A stretch of DNA of 64,000 nucleotides from Verrucomicrobiaceae bacterium (GCA_027490195.1 JAIXYN010000009.1:1-64000), one strand, 5' to 3'. Positions 44,463 through 53,433 are shown, counted from the first letter of the stretch. The notes: generated from the letters alone by a model not told the origin. Made by a program: numbers and translations.

Positions 44463-45848
44463 ATGAAATTTTGCTTCCTGCTTGTCCTCAGCATCATCAT
44501 TGTTCGCACACTGACTTCCTGTTCGAAGTCGCCTTCGACCAGCCCCAAGGACCAGCACGTCATCCTCATCAGTCTCGACGGCTTTCCCGCATGGCTGTGG
44601 AATGATGAATCCCTGCAGATCCCCAATCTGCGCAAGCTCGCCGCCGAAGGTGCCAGCACCAAGGCCATGACGGTCAGCAATCCCTCCATCACCTGGATCA
44701 ATCACACCACCCTCGTCACCGGCGTGGAGCCTCGCAAACACGGCGTCCTCTTCAACGGCCTCCTCGTCCGCCAGGGAGATAACAAACCACCCAAGATCGA
44801 GCAGTGGGCCGACAAAACCAAACTCGTCTTCGCCCCCACCCTCTACGACATCGCCCACGAAGCCGGCCTCACCACCGCCGAGTCCGACTGGGTCGCCGTC
44901 ACCAAAGCCAAGACCATCGACTGGAGCTTCGCCGAACTTCCAGACACCGAAGGCAAAGTCGAAAAAGAAATGATCGCCGCTGGCGAGATCAAGGCCCAGG
45001 ACATCGCCTGGATGCAGCTCGGCCCCCAGCGTAAAAGCGTCACCTTCCTCGACAACATGTGGACGAAGGCCGCCATCCACATCTTCAAGACCCACAAGCC
45101 TAACCTGCTGCTCTATCACACGCTGAATACCGACTCCACCCACCACACCTACGGCCCCGGCTCCATGGCCAGCGCCACCGCCCTCGCCTACGCAGACCGC
45201 CTCGTCGGCGATCTCGTCAAAGCCGTCGAAGACAGCGGCCTCCGCGACAGCACCACCTTCATCATCGCCACCGACCACGGCTTCAAGAAAGTCACCAAGA
45301 TCATCCTCCCCAACGTCGAGCTGAAAAAAGCCGGACTCGCCCAGGGCCTCGGCCCCACCATCAACACCTGCGACGCCTACTCCATGACCCAGGGCGGCAT
45401 GGCCTTCGTTTACATCACCAATCCCGCCCGCAAAGCCGAGCTCCTCCCGCAGCTCAAAGAAAGGTTCGCCAAGACCGAAGGCGTGGATCGCGTCATCGAA
45501 GGCAAAGACGGCCACACCCTCGGCATGCCCACCCCCGAAGAAAATCCAGGCATGGGCGATCTCGTCCTCTATGCCAAACCCGGCTACGCCTTCAAAAACG
45601 ACGCCGGCGGAGACGCCACTGTTACCCCCTCCGTCAACTACGCCGGCACCCACGGCTATTTGAACACCGACCCCGAACTCGACGGCATCTTCATCGCCAG
45701 CGGTCGCGGCATCAAAAAAGGCATCGTCCTCGACCGCATGGCAAACCTCGACGTCGCCCCTACCATCGCCAAACTCATGAGCCTCCAGCTCCCCAATGCC
45801 GACGGCCGTGTCCTCGACGAAATCTTGATTTCCGCCGATAAGAAATAA
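44463..45848 (+). CDS. Predicted lipoprotein type I phosphodiesterase/nucleotide pyrophosphatase
   Basis: The 461-residue product has a lipoprotein signal ending TLTSC (lipidation at Cys20). The start at 44463 is chosen because earlier in-frame ATGs lie within the divergent gene. The alkaline phosphatase superfamily type I phosphodiesterase domain follows: VILISLDGFPAWLW (metal Asp), PSITWINHTTLVTG (nucleophile Thr/Ser region), NTDSTHHTYGP and IIATDHGFK. It would hydrolyse phosphodiesters or pyrophosphates in the periplasm. It may act with the divergent GDPD on released phospholipid or nucleotide phosphodiesters. Confidence 0.9.
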   Translation: MKFCFLLVLSIIIVRTLTSCSKSPSTSPKDQHVILISLDGFPAWLWNDESLQIPNLRKLAAEGASTKAMTVSNPSITWINHTTLVTGVEPRKHGVLFNGLLVRQGDNKPPKIEQWADKTKLVFAPTLYDIAHEAGLTTAESDWVAVTKAKTIDWSFAELPDTEGKVEKEMIAAGEIKAQDIAWMQLGPQRKSVTFLDNMWTKAAIHIFKTHKPNLLLYHTLNTDSTHHTYGPGSMASATALAYADRLVGDLVKAVEDSGLRDSTTFIIATDHGFKKVTKIILPNVELKKAGLAQGLGPTINTCDAYSMTQGGMAFVYITNPARKAELLPQLKERFAKTEGVDRVIEGKDGHTLGMPTPEENPGMGDLVLYAKPGYAFKNDAGGDATVTPSVNYAGTHGYLNTDPELDGIFIASGRGIKKGIVLDRMANLDVAPTIAKLMSLQLPNADGRVLDEILISADKK

Positions 45849-46079
45849 ATCCCAGCGCGGCTCAGCAATAGCTTTCTACACTCCAGCACCGACCTGTGTT
45901 TGGTCCGGCTCTGATTCGCGGTCATTCCTCCGCATTCGCGTTAAAAATCAAAGCGCGAGCTCCAATCGCGGTCGCTTTATATCATAACTAGTTGAATACA
46001 GGTCTCGCTTGTTATCTTTCAATAGCAGGTGGTGCTCCCGCTAGAACTGTCATCATTGATTTGTACAACTGCCAGACAA
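45849..46079. other. Intergenic region at the right edge of the C-rich block
   Basis: It separates two convergent genes. Bases 45950-46070 are AT-rich. The segment 45990-46010 resembles 26031-26051 in inverted orientation. No hairpin with a T-run is obvious. Confidence 0.45.
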
Positions 46080-47813
46080 TCACACCAGTCCGCGGCGCGC
46101 CAACGACTCTTCCATGGCGCGGTCAATCAGCATGACGGCGAGAGACTGGGTGGCGTCATCGAGAGACTGGGTGGCGGCTTTGAGGGCCTTGGCGTCATGT
46201 TCCGGGGCATCGAGCAAGGCGCGGACGGTGGCGGCTTGGCTGACACAGGCGGATTTCTCTTCAGCACTGATCGCATCGCCGAGTTGTTCAAGAGCGGCAT
46301 CGACGGCGGGGAGCAGCTCTTCTGCTTTGAGTTTTGCTTCGGTCCAGATGCGTTCGTTCATGTCTTCGAAGGCGAAATCGACGCTCTCTGAGATCATCTG
46401 CTCCACGCGTTCGTCTTCGACATCGACAGCGGTGCCGCTGATTTGCAGCGTGGTGTCCTGATTCGTGGCGGTGTCGCGGGCGAGGACGTGGAGGATGCCA
46501 TCGGCGTCGATGCTGAACTGCACGCCGACGCGGGCGCTGCCTTTGGGGCCGGCGGGAAAGGGGACTTCGATTCGGCCGAGCTCCCAGTTGTCCTTGGCGA
46601 GTTCGCGTTCGCCCTGGAGGATGCGGATGAGCATGCTGTCCTGATTGGCGACGGCATTGGTGAACATCTCGCCGGCTTTGGCGGGAATGGTGGTGTTGCG
46701 GGGGATGATGATGTTCATCAAGCCACCGAAGGTTTCGATGCCGAGGGAGAGCGGGGTGACATCGAGGAGGAGGACTTGACGCAGGCTGCCGCCGAGGATG
46801 CCGGCCTGAATGGTGGCACCGAGGGCGATGGCTTCGTCGGGATTCTGCGAGGTGTTGGGCTCACGGCCGAAGATTTCGCGGACGTAGTCGCACACCAAGG
46901 GCATGCGGGTGCTGCCGCCGACGAGGATGACTTCATCGAGCTGTTCGGCTTTGACGCCAGCATCACTCAGGGCACGCAGGCAGTGGATGCGGGTGCGCTC
47001 GATCCAAGGGCGGGCGATTTTTTCGAGATCGGCGCGGGTGATTTCGAGGCCGTTGAAGGAGGCGGAGTCATCGAGGGAGAGGCGCTTTTTGACGGACTCG
47101 GCGGCTTCGAGGACGCGGATGTCGTGGGAGGGTAGTTCGAGTTTCTGTGCGATGAATTCGGCGAGCAGGCGGTCGATGTCATCGCCACCGAGCTGGGTGT
47201 CGCCGGCGGTGGAGAGGACCTGGAAGGTGCCATCGCGCATTTCGAGGACGGAGATATCGAAGGTGCCGCCGCCGAGGTCATAGACGGCGATCTTTTGATG
47301 CTCGGAGAGTTTGTCGAGACCGTAGGCGAGTGCGGCGGCGGTGGGCTCGCTGAGGATGCGGAGCACTTCGAGTCCGGCGAGTTCACCGGCACGTTTGGTG
47401 GCGTTGCGCTGGGCGTCGTTGAAGTAAGCAGGGACGGTGATGACGGCCTGTGAGACGGATTGTTCGAGCGCACGTTCGGCGACGGCTTTGAGGTGCTTGA
47501 GGATCTCGGCGGAAACTTCGACGGGGGAGGTTTTCAGCTCGCTGAGTGAGTAGGGCGGAGTCCATCCGGCTTCGCCGGGGCGGCGGCCGATGAGGCGTTT
47601 GACCGAGGTGATGGTGCGTGTGGGGTGCAGGGCGCGCTGGCGCAAGCCGACGGCTCCGACAGAGATGCTGCCGTCCTGGGCGATGCAGACGACGCTCGGG
47701 GTGCTGCGGCTGCCATGTTCATCGGCGAGCAGGATGGGAAAGCCGCTGTCAACGACACCGACGAGCGAGTTGGTGGTGCCGAGATCGATGCCGAGGATGG
47801 GGGAGGTGCTCAA
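46080..47813 (-). CDS. Hsp70-family chaperone (DnaK/HscA-like)
   Basis: The 577-residue protein has a complete Hsp70 ATPase domain: GIDLGTTNSLVGVVD at the N-terminus, AVYDLGGGTFDISVLE, DTQLGGDDIDRLLAEF and VILVGGSTRMP. The substrate domain follows (VTPLSLGIETFGGLM, about 350-480) with a shortened C-terminal lid. It is smaller than DnaK (about 640) and lacks the acidic EEVD-like tail. Neither grpE/dnaJ nor isc genes adjoin, so the HscA label is avoided. It overlaps the next upstream gene by 4 bases, which suggests a dedicated partnership. Confidence 0.93.
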   Translation of the reverse strand: MSTSPILGIDLGTTNSLVGVVDSGFPILLADEHGSRSTPSVVCIAQDGSISVGAVGLRQRALHPTRTITSVKRLIGRRPGEAGWTPPYSLSELKTSPVEVSAEILKHLKAVAERALEQSVSQAVITVPAYFNDAQRNATKRAGELAGLEVLRILSEPTAAALAYGLDKLSEHQKIAVYDLGGGTFDISVLEMRDGTFQVLSTAGDTQLGGDDIDRLLAEFIAQKLELPSHDIRVLEAAESVKKRLSLDDSASFNGLEITRADLEKIARPWIERTRIHCLRALSDAGVKAEQLDEVILVGGSTRMPLVCDYVREIFGREPNTSQNPDEAIALGATIQAGILGGSLRQVLLLDVTPLSLGIETFGGLMNIIIPRNTTIPAKAGEMFTNAVANQDSMLIRILQGERELAKDNWELGRIEVPFPAGPKGSARVGVQFSIDADGILHVLARDTATNQDTTLQISGTAVDVEDERVEQMISESVDFAFEDMNERIWTEAKLKAEELLPAVDAALEQLGDAISAEEKSACVSQAATVRALLDAPEHDAKALKAATQSLDDATQSLAVMLIDRAMEESLARRGLV

Positions 47814-48592
47814 GATGGGTCAGCAAGGTGGGATTGAGAGGCGAGACGGGCCACGGCTGCATGCAGGGACTCCAGCAGCGAGCCTTTCGTCAAGATGGGG
47901 ATGACGTCAAAGGGAACGAGTTCGTTGTCGCAGTCCATCACGTTGTCCATGTAGGCGTCGAATACGGCCAGACCATCTGCGGGGCGAAACCATGCCCAGG
48001 AGCGGATGAAGTGGAAGCCACGCTGGATGAACCAGTCGGCCATGGCCGATGGCGTGGCCGGGGAGCCATCAAAGACGGGCTGGGAAGTGACGGCCTGAAG
48101 CCGCCCGTGACTGAGAACGAAGCCTTCGAGTCGATTGAGGACGGGGTAGTCAGCACGATTCAACTCGTGCAGCATGTGGGTATTGGAGAGCAGCGTGCGC
48201 TCAAAGTATTCCAAGGGTGTGGCAGGGCGGTCTTCGAACCAGTAACGCACGGGCTTGTGCCGGGTGGTGGCGAGGGATGCGGGGAAGACACCCCAGCCGG
48301 AGCCTTTGGTGATTTTGTAAATGCGGGAAGGGTCCGCCGGATGAAAAAAGATGTGATGTTCGCGTGTGCGCGAATCATCCAACTCATCGGGAACCAAGGA
48401 AGCGACGAAAAGGCTTTTTTGAGCTGCCCAGTTTTCCAATGCGGCTATCTCTCGACGCCGCTGGGAATCCGGATCAACTTTCGCCCCAGATTCCGCTCGA
48501 TCATCGCCCGTAGTTCCACGGCAGACTTGGATTGCTTCCGTGAGGAGGCGGTCTTCGGGAGGGGGGGTGGCTGCGACGGGGGATTGAGGCAT
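47810..48592 (-). CDS. Uncharacterised protein, possibly kinase-like
   Basis: The 260-residue protein has no signal peptide. Its middle contains REHHIFFHPADPSRIYKITKG, RYWFEDRPATPLEYFERTLL and LEGFVLSHGRLQAVTSQPVFDG, then FDAYMDNVMDCDNELVPFDVIP. The order of a beta-rich start with a single Lys and a late D-x-x-x-x-N and D pattern recalls the serine/threonine/tyrosine kinase fold found in phage-type polyvalent proteins. This is a weak resemblance and no assignment is made. Its stop overlaps the start of the Hsp70 gene by 4 bases (the Hsp70 ATG follows), so translation is coupled. The protein may be a client or regulator of that chaperone. Confidence 0.75.
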   Translation of the reverse strand: MPQSPVAATPPPEDRLLTEAIQVCRGTTGDDRAESGAKVDPDSQRRREIAALENWAAQKSLFVASLVPDELDDSRTREHHIFFHPADPSRIYKITKGSGWGVFPASLATTRHKPVRYWFEDRPATPLEYFERTLLSNTHMLHELNRADYPVLNRLEGFVLSHGRLQAVTSQPVFDGSPATPSAMADWFIQRGFHFIRSWAWFRPADGLAVFDAYMDNVMDCDNELVPFDVIPILTKGSLLESLHAAVARLASQSHLADPS

Positions 48593-48703
48593 GTCTTCAA
48601 GGCTGGATCACGACTGCTCATGGGAGAAGATTAGGCTAAATCGTTGCGGATCGCAATCACTCAAGTGTTTGCCAAGAACCGGGGGCTCGGCCAGACTTCG
48701 CGC

Positions 48704-49741
48704 ATGGAAGACCTCATTGCCTCACTCAAAGCTGGAACGCACCTCGACGACGCGCAGATCGCTGAAGCTGCTGCCCAGTTGGTTGACGCTGCTGTAACGG
48801 CGGCGGACAAAGCCCATTTTCTGCGGGCGCTGGCCCACAAGGGCGAGACGCCGGCGGAGATCGCGATGTTTGTGAAGGAGTTTTTGAAGCTGGCGGTCGA
48901 TCCGGGCCTTGACCGGGCGAAGCTGCCGGGGCCGATGCTGGATGTTGTGGGCACGGGTGGGGACCAGCTGCATTTGTTCAATGTGTCGAGCACGGCGATG
49001 TTCATTCTGGCGGCCGGTGGTGTGTGCGTGACGAAGCATGGGAACCGTGGGATCACCTCGAAAGCAGGGGGCGCGGATGTGCTGGAAGCGCTGGGCATCA
49101 AGATCGACCTGCCGAAGGAGAAAGTCGTGGCGGGCATCGAGAGCATCGGGCTGGGTTTTTTCTTTGCGCCGCTGTACCACCCGACGTTCAAGGCGGTGGC
49201 GGAGGCGCGCAAGATGCTCGCGGCGGAGGGGCATCGTTCGATTTTCAACATCCTCGGGCCACTGCTCAATCCAGGGCGGCCGGACTATCAGCTTATTGGC
49301 GTATTTGACCCGCAGCTGACGCGGGCGTTTGGGGAGATCCTGGTGCAGCTCGGTCGCAAAGGGGCCTGGGTGGTGCATGGCAGCGCCGGAGCTGGGCAGG
49401 GGATGGATGAACTCTCCACGCTGGGGGTGAATGAGGTCTGCCAGGTGGTGGACGGAAAGCTCAGCGAGACCCGGATTGACCCCAAGGAGCTCGGCTTTGG
49501 CCAAGCGGCGCTTGAAGATCTGGTGGGGGGGGATGCGACGGAGAATGCGCTGATTCTCGAAGGCGTGCTGGCAGGAACGATCAAAGGCGCCAAACGCGAC
49601 ATCGCGGTGCTGAACGCGGCGGCGGGTTTTGTGATCACCGGCAAGGCGGCGGATCTGGCGGCAGGCAAAGCGCTGGCTGAGGAACTGCTGGGCCGAGGTG
49701 CGGCCCATGCCAAGCTGCGGGCGATGCAGGATTTGATCTAA
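48704..49741 (+). CDS. trpD: Anthranilate phosphoribosyltransferase
   Basis: TrpD joins anthranilate and PRPP in tryptophan synthesis. From MEDLIASLKAG the product is 345 residues, the family length. An in-frame start 20 codons earlier lacks the TrpD N-terminus. Motifs visible are the PRPP-binding GTGGDQLHLFNVSS, KHGNRGITSKAGGADVLEALG, the RSIFNILGPLLNP segment, and the C-terminal GMDELSTLGVNEV. No other trp genes adjoin. Confidence 0.95.
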   Translation: MEDLIASLKAGTHLDDAQIAEAAAQLVDAAVTAADKAHFLRALAHKGETPAEIAMFVKEFLKLAVDPGLDRAKLPGPMLDVVGTGGDQLHLFNVSSTAMFILAAGGVCVTKHGNRGITSKAGGADVLEALGIKIDLPKEKVVAGIESIGLGFFFAPLYHPTFKAVAEARKMLAAEGHRSIFNILGPLLNPGRPDYQLIGVFDPQLTRAFGEILVQLGRKGAWVVHGSAGAGQGMDELSTLGVNEVCQVVDGKLSETRIDPKELGFGQAALEDLVGGDATENALILEGVLAGTIKGAKRDIAVLNAAAGFVITGKAADLAAGKALAEELLGRGAAHAKLRAMQDLI

Positions 49742-49809
49742 GGTCATTTTCCCGCACGACAGGAGGGCGATAGATGTTAATATATCCTGACTATTAATTC
49801 GTCTCGCGT

Positions 49810-50700
49810 ATGCCTCACCCCAGCGAAGTGCTCCAGTATGCTCAAAAGGTGCCTCACAGCATGTGGGCCACCATCGCTATCGTAGGCTTCATAGCTTTCG
49901 CGGCGGGGCTGGCGTTTGCGAAGGGGGTGGTGCAGCAAATTGTGAATGTGCTGACGCTGGGGATGTGTGCATGGGCGGCATGGTATGTGTTCATGCACCG
50001 GGTGCAGATTTTTGGTGCAGCGGGGATGCACATGACGACGAACCGGCTGATCGTCATGTCCTTTGCTGCGGCACTGCTGATGTTCGGAGTGTGCAAGGTG
50101 GGGAAGTACTTTCTGGCGGCTTTTGGGCTGATGAGGATGCTGGGCGGACTGACGGGCTGGAAGGGACTGATCGTGAGCATCATTCCCTCCGGCGGTTTGC
50201 TCTGGCTGGGCAGCATGGTACTGCGGGTGGTGGGCAGCCTGTATGGCATGGAGAATGCAGCGGAGATTGTCAAACAAGGCGGGTCGATCGAGAGCCAGGC
50301 GAAGTCCATTTTTTACACCCTGAGCCAGAAGATCGACAACAGCTTCATCGGGGGGCTGGCGAAGAAGCTGGACCCCTACGACATCAAACCTACGGCCAAT
50401 CTGGCCCGCCTGCTGATTCTGTGGCCCGAGGGCAGCATGTGGCAGCGACTGGCTGAGCAGAGCCCCGCCACGGCCACCGCGCTGAATCATCCGCTCATCG
50501 TTGAACTCGGCTACGACCCCGCTGTGCGGGAGGCCATTAAGAACAAAGACTTCGCGGGGCTGATGCAGATGCGCAAGATCGAGAAAGTGGCCAGCCACCC
50601 CGACCTGCAGCCTGTTCTCGGCGGCATGCAATTGGAGATGGCGATGGACTCCGTGGTTTATCAACAGCCTCCGCCACCGCAGCCGGTGAGGTTGTATTGA
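49810..50700 (+). CDS. Inner membrane protein with four helices and soluble tail
   Basis: The 296-residue protein has four hydrophobic helices at about residues 20-38, 43-62, 80-103 and 113-140 (IAIVGFIAFAAGLAF, IVNVLTLGMCAWAAWYV, LIVMSFAAALLMFGV, LIVSIIPSGGLLWLG), then a cytoplasmic or periplasmic tail of about 150 residues. The layout is like CvpA-type membrane proteins, but sequence identity to CvpA is not evident, so no name is given. It lies 68 bases past trpD on the same strand, and transcription may continue into it. Confidence 0.75.
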   Translation: MPHPSEVLQYAQKVPHSMWATIAIVGFIAFAAGLAFAKGVVQQIVNVLTLGMCAWAAWYVFMHRVQIFGAAGMHMTTNRLIVMSFAAALLMFGVCKVGKYFLAAFGLMRMLGGLTGWKGLIVSIIPSGGLLWLGSMVLRVVGSLYGMENAAEIVKQGGSIESQAKSIFYTLSQKIDNSFIGGLAKKLDPYDIKPTANLARLLILWPEGSMWQRLAEQSPATATALNHPLIVELGYDPAVREAIKNKDFAGLMQMRKIEKVASHPDLQPVLGGMQLEMAMDSVVYQQPPPPQPVRLY

Positions 50701-50706
50701 GTGGTA

Positions 50707-50886
50707 TCAGGTAAAGAGGTGGTCGTTCTGGGGCTTGCTACTGCCTTCGGCCACCGCCGATTTCAAGAAGGCTTCCAATCTCGGTCGTGGCCGTGGATCC
50801 GCGATGATGCGCTCCCATGCTGCATCACCGTCTTCCTCAAGAAGCGACACCACTTCTGCGGCAGGGGATGGCGGAGTGGTGTCCAT
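50707..50886 (-). CDS. Small acidic hypothetical protein (59 residues)
   Basis: An ATG at 50886 opens a clean 59-codon frame ending TGA at 50707. The product is MDTTPPSPAAEVVSLLEEDG followed by DAAWERIIADP and a Leu/Ala-rich helix, with a short basic tail. It has an amphipathic, helix-rich composition and ordinary codon use. The start lies 21 bases after the SIMPL-protein stop, so the two are probably co-transcribed. No obvious Shine-Dalgarno precedes it. No family is recognised. Confidence 0.55.
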   Translation of the reverse strand: MDTTPPSPAAEVVSLLEEDGDAAWERIIADPRPRPRLEAFLKSAVAEGSSKPQNDHLFT

Positions 50887-50907
50887 GGCGTGTTGAGAAT
50901 GAATGCT

Positions 50908-51603
50908 TCAATCGATCTCGTATTCTACTTCGACAATCACACGAACGATTTTGCGTTCTGGCGTGGCCTCGTCGCGATCAACGATCTGGAACCAGCCTTG
51001 GCTGGCATTGAGGAGTTTTCCGAGTTGGGTGTTGGAATCGCGCGCGAACTGCTCACCGGCCACGCGGGCATTTTTGGTGGCCTCCTCGATCATGCCGGGT
51101 TTTACGCTGTTCAGATCCTCAAAGAAAAAGCGTGGCTCACTGACGGAGCCAAGCATCAGCCCCTGGCGCATCAAGGTGCTGGTGGCGGAGACGGCTGCTT
51201 TGACTGACTGCGCTTTCTTCGTGCGCAATAGCACCGACTGAGAGGCGCTGAAGCGGGTCGCAGGGGCTTGGGCATCCTTGTCTCTCGATTCCATGCTGTG
51301 ATCACGGAGGGAAGGCGGCTGGAGTGCGATGTCGGCCTCCTCGAAGCCTGCATTTTTAAGAAACTCCTTCACCAAAGTTGCACCTTCTGCCAGTTTTCGG
51401 TCCACCTCTGCAAGTTGGTCATCGTTGGCGGAGTAGCTCAAGGTCCAGATGGCAATGCTGGCCGGCACCTCTTTTTCGGCGAGGCCTTTCACGGCAATCT
51501 TGCTGGTTTTGTTATGTCCGAGGATGCCCTGGCCCACAAAGTAACCGCCGAGGGCTATTCCAGTAGCTATAAAGAGGGCCGCTAGAAGGGGTGGTGATTT
51601 CAT
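50908..51603 (-). CDS. SIMPL-domain (DUF541) exported protein
   Basis: The 231-residue protein starts with a hydrophobic N-terminal segment (LLAALFIATGIALGGYFVGQGIL, residues about 6-29) that is either a signal anchor or a signal peptide. It is followed by the SIMPL/DUF541 domain: ITKIAVKGLAEKEVP, then AIWTLSYSANDDQLAE and a C-terminal RVIVEVEYEID. DUF541 proteins occur in periplasm or outer membrane and have varied roles. A 59-residue gene lies just downstream. Two genes are predicted in this short operon. Confidence 0.85.
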   Translation of the reverse strand: MKSPPLLAALFIATGIALGGYFVGQGILGHNKTSKIAVKGLAEKEVPASIAIWTLSYSANDDQLAEVDRKLAEGATLVKEFLKNAGFEEADIALQPPSLRDHSMESRDKDAQAPATRFSASQSVLLRTKKAQSVKAAVSATSTLMRQGLMLGSVSEPRFFFEDLNSVKPGMIEEATKNARVAGEQFARDSNTQLGKLLNASQGWFQIVDRDEATPERKIVRVIVEVEYEID

Positions 51604-51765
51604 GAGGATGTTTTAACATGCGGACTTGTCTGCGTGTGTAAAGAACGTGTAAAAAGCGCGGGGCGCAGATTGTTCCGATTCCGCTACACGCTTTGATTTC
51701 CTGCCTTTTGTACTTGGACTGACTGCGTCCCACGTCATTTTAATTTCCGTCTTTTTCCTTTTCGC

Positions 51766-53229
51766 ATGCCCAAATACATTCTCACCATCGGCCTTGAAGT
51801 TCACGCGCAGCTCACGACGCGCAGCAAGATGTTCTGTGCGTGCCCGGTTGAGTATGGGGCGGAGCCGAACACGCACACCTGCCCCACCTGCATGGGGATG
51901 CCGGGAGCGCTGCCGGTGCTGAACCAGGCCGCGATTGAGAAGACCATCCTCACCGGGCTGATGCTAGGCTGCGAGACGCCACCAGTGGTGAACTGGGATC
52001 GGAAAAACTACTTCTATCCTGACATGCCGAAGAACTACCAGATCACGCAGATGCCTTTCCCGCTGTGTCTTGGCGGTGGTGTGCCGCTGTATGATCTGGC
52101 GTATCCGAAGGATGCGCAGAAGAGCATCGCGAATCCGGGCAAGGTGGTGAAGCTCACGCGCATTCATTTGGAGGAGGATGTGGGCAAGTCCACGCACCAC
52201 GACAAGTTTTCGACGCTCGACTTCAATCGCGCAGGAACGCCGCTGATGGAAATCGTGAGCGAGCCGGACATCGACAGCGCGGAGGAGGCCTTCGCCTATC
52301 TCACCAGCCTGCGGCAGATTTTGATCTATGGCGGTGTGAGCGATGCCGACATGGAGAAGGGCAACCTGCGCTGTGACGTGAACATCTCCCTGCGGCCGGA
52401 AGGCCAGACGGAGCTGGGCACCAAGATCGAACTGAAGAACATCAACTCGATGTCAGCGATTCGGCGTGCAATCAAATATGAGACCGAGCGTCAGGCCGAC
52501 TGCCTGGACCGGGGTGAGAAACTGGTGCAGAGCACGCTGCGCTGGGACGATGACCGTGGCGAGACCACGCTCATGCGCTCGAAGGAAGACGCGCATGACT
52601 ACCGCTACTTCCCTGATCCTGATTTGCTGCCCGTGCGCACGGCGGATCTGGTGGCGAAGATGCGGTCGCAGGTGCCGGAACTGCCGCATGAAAAGCGTGC
52701 TCGGTTTGAAAAGGACTATGGCTGCAGCGCCTATGATGCCGGGGTGCTCGCGAGCGAAAAGGAGCTGGCTCTCTGGTATGAGGCGGCTGTGGCTGCAGAC
52801 ACTAAGGTGCCGGCGAAGAAGATCGCTAACTGGGTTATTAATGATCTCCTGGGTGCGCTCAATGACCGCTCAATCACACTGGCCGACTGTCCGGTGAAGC
52901 CGGAGGCGCTGAGTGAGCTGGTCGCTACCATTGAAGGCGGCAAGATCTCCAACAATCAGGGGAAGGAAGTCTTTGTGGAGATGTTTGAAACCGGCAAGCC
53001 TGCGGCGGAAATCATCAAGGCCAAGGGATTTGAGCAGGTCAGTGATACGGGGGCGCTGGAGGCCATCGTGGAGCAGATCCTGGCTGCGAATCCTGATAAG
53101 GTGGCGGAAGTTCAGGCTGGAAACGAGAAGGCGATGAACTGGTTTACCGGGCAGGCGATGAAGGCGAGCCAGGGGAAAGCGAATCCGAAGATGGTGACGG
53201 AGATTGTGCGGAAGAGGGTGCTGGGATGA
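51766..53229 (+). CDS. gatB: Asp-tRNA(Asn)/Glu-tRNA(Gln) amidotransferase subunit B
   Basis: GatB is the tRNA-binding, kinase-like subunit of the GatCAB amidotransferase, which makes Gln-tRNA(Gln) and Asn-tRNA(Asn) indirectly. The 487 residues begin PKYILTIGLEVHAQLTTRSKMFC. They include CPTCMGMPGALPVLN (a zinc-binding Cys pair), DIDSAEEAFAYL, LRCDVNISLRPEGQTELG and a C-terminal YqeY/GatB helical domain (about 335-480). Length is normal. gatA and gatC are not adjacent. Confidence 0.96.
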   Translation: MPKYILTIGLEVHAQLTTRSKMFCACPVEYGAEPNTHTCPTCMGMPGALPVLNQAAIEKTILTGLMLGCETPPVVNWDRKNYFYPDMPKNYQITQMPFPLCLGGGVPLYDLAYPKDAQKSIANPGKVVKLTRIHLEEDVGKSTHHDKFSTLDFNRAGTPLMEIVSEPDIDSAEEAFAYLTSLRQILIYGGVSDADMEKGNLRCDVNISLRPEGQTELGTKIELKNINSMSAIRRAIKYETERQADCLDRGEKLVQSTLRWDDDRGETTLMRSKEDAHDYRYFPDPDLLPVRTADLVAKMRSQVPELPHEKRARFEKDYGCSAYDAGVLASEKELALWYEAAVAADTKVPAKKIANWVINDLLGALNDRSITLADCPVKPEALSELVATIEGGKISNNQGKEVFVEMFETGKPAAEIIKAKGFEQVSDTGALEAIVEQILAANPDKVAEVQAGNEKAMNWFTGQAMKASQGKANPKMVTEIVRKRVLG

Positions 53230-53240
53230 GCCGCTGCGTG

Positions 53241-53327
53241 GAATGACGAAACCCGAATGAGGAATGACGAATGAAGTCCGAATGATCTAAATGGACGTTT
53301 TGGGCATTCATTCGCCATTCGTCATTC
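53241..53327. repeat. Inverted-repeat element between gatB and the small basic protein gene
   Basis: GAATGACGAATG (53262-53273) and its complement CATTCGTCATTC (53316-53327) form a perfect 12-bp stem. A third copy of the unit begins at 53241 (GAATGACGAA). The T-run is missing, so it is repeat-like more than terminator-like. Confidence 0.65.
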
Positions 53328-53370
53328 TCTCCCCCCCCGCTGTTCCATTCATCCCATCGCGTAAAACCCC

Positions 53371-53398
53371 TTGCGCCCGGGTCGGGGGCTGCTATCCT
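53371..53398 (+). promoter_or_regulatory. Candidate sigma-70 promoter for the small basic protein gene
   Basis: TTGCGC (53371-53376) and TATCCT (53393-53398) are separated by 16 bases. The ATG at 53434 is 36 bases past the -10 element. Strong local GC content upstream and a short leader fit a highly expressed ribosomal gene. Confidence 0.4.
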
Positions 53399-53433
53399 TC
53401 GCGCCCTTTTTCACCCCCAGACCCTTTAGAATC

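Noticed and set aside
48644-48703. Earlier trpD start
   Set aside because: The 20 extra residues do not resemble TrpD and extend into the spacer of the divergent gene.
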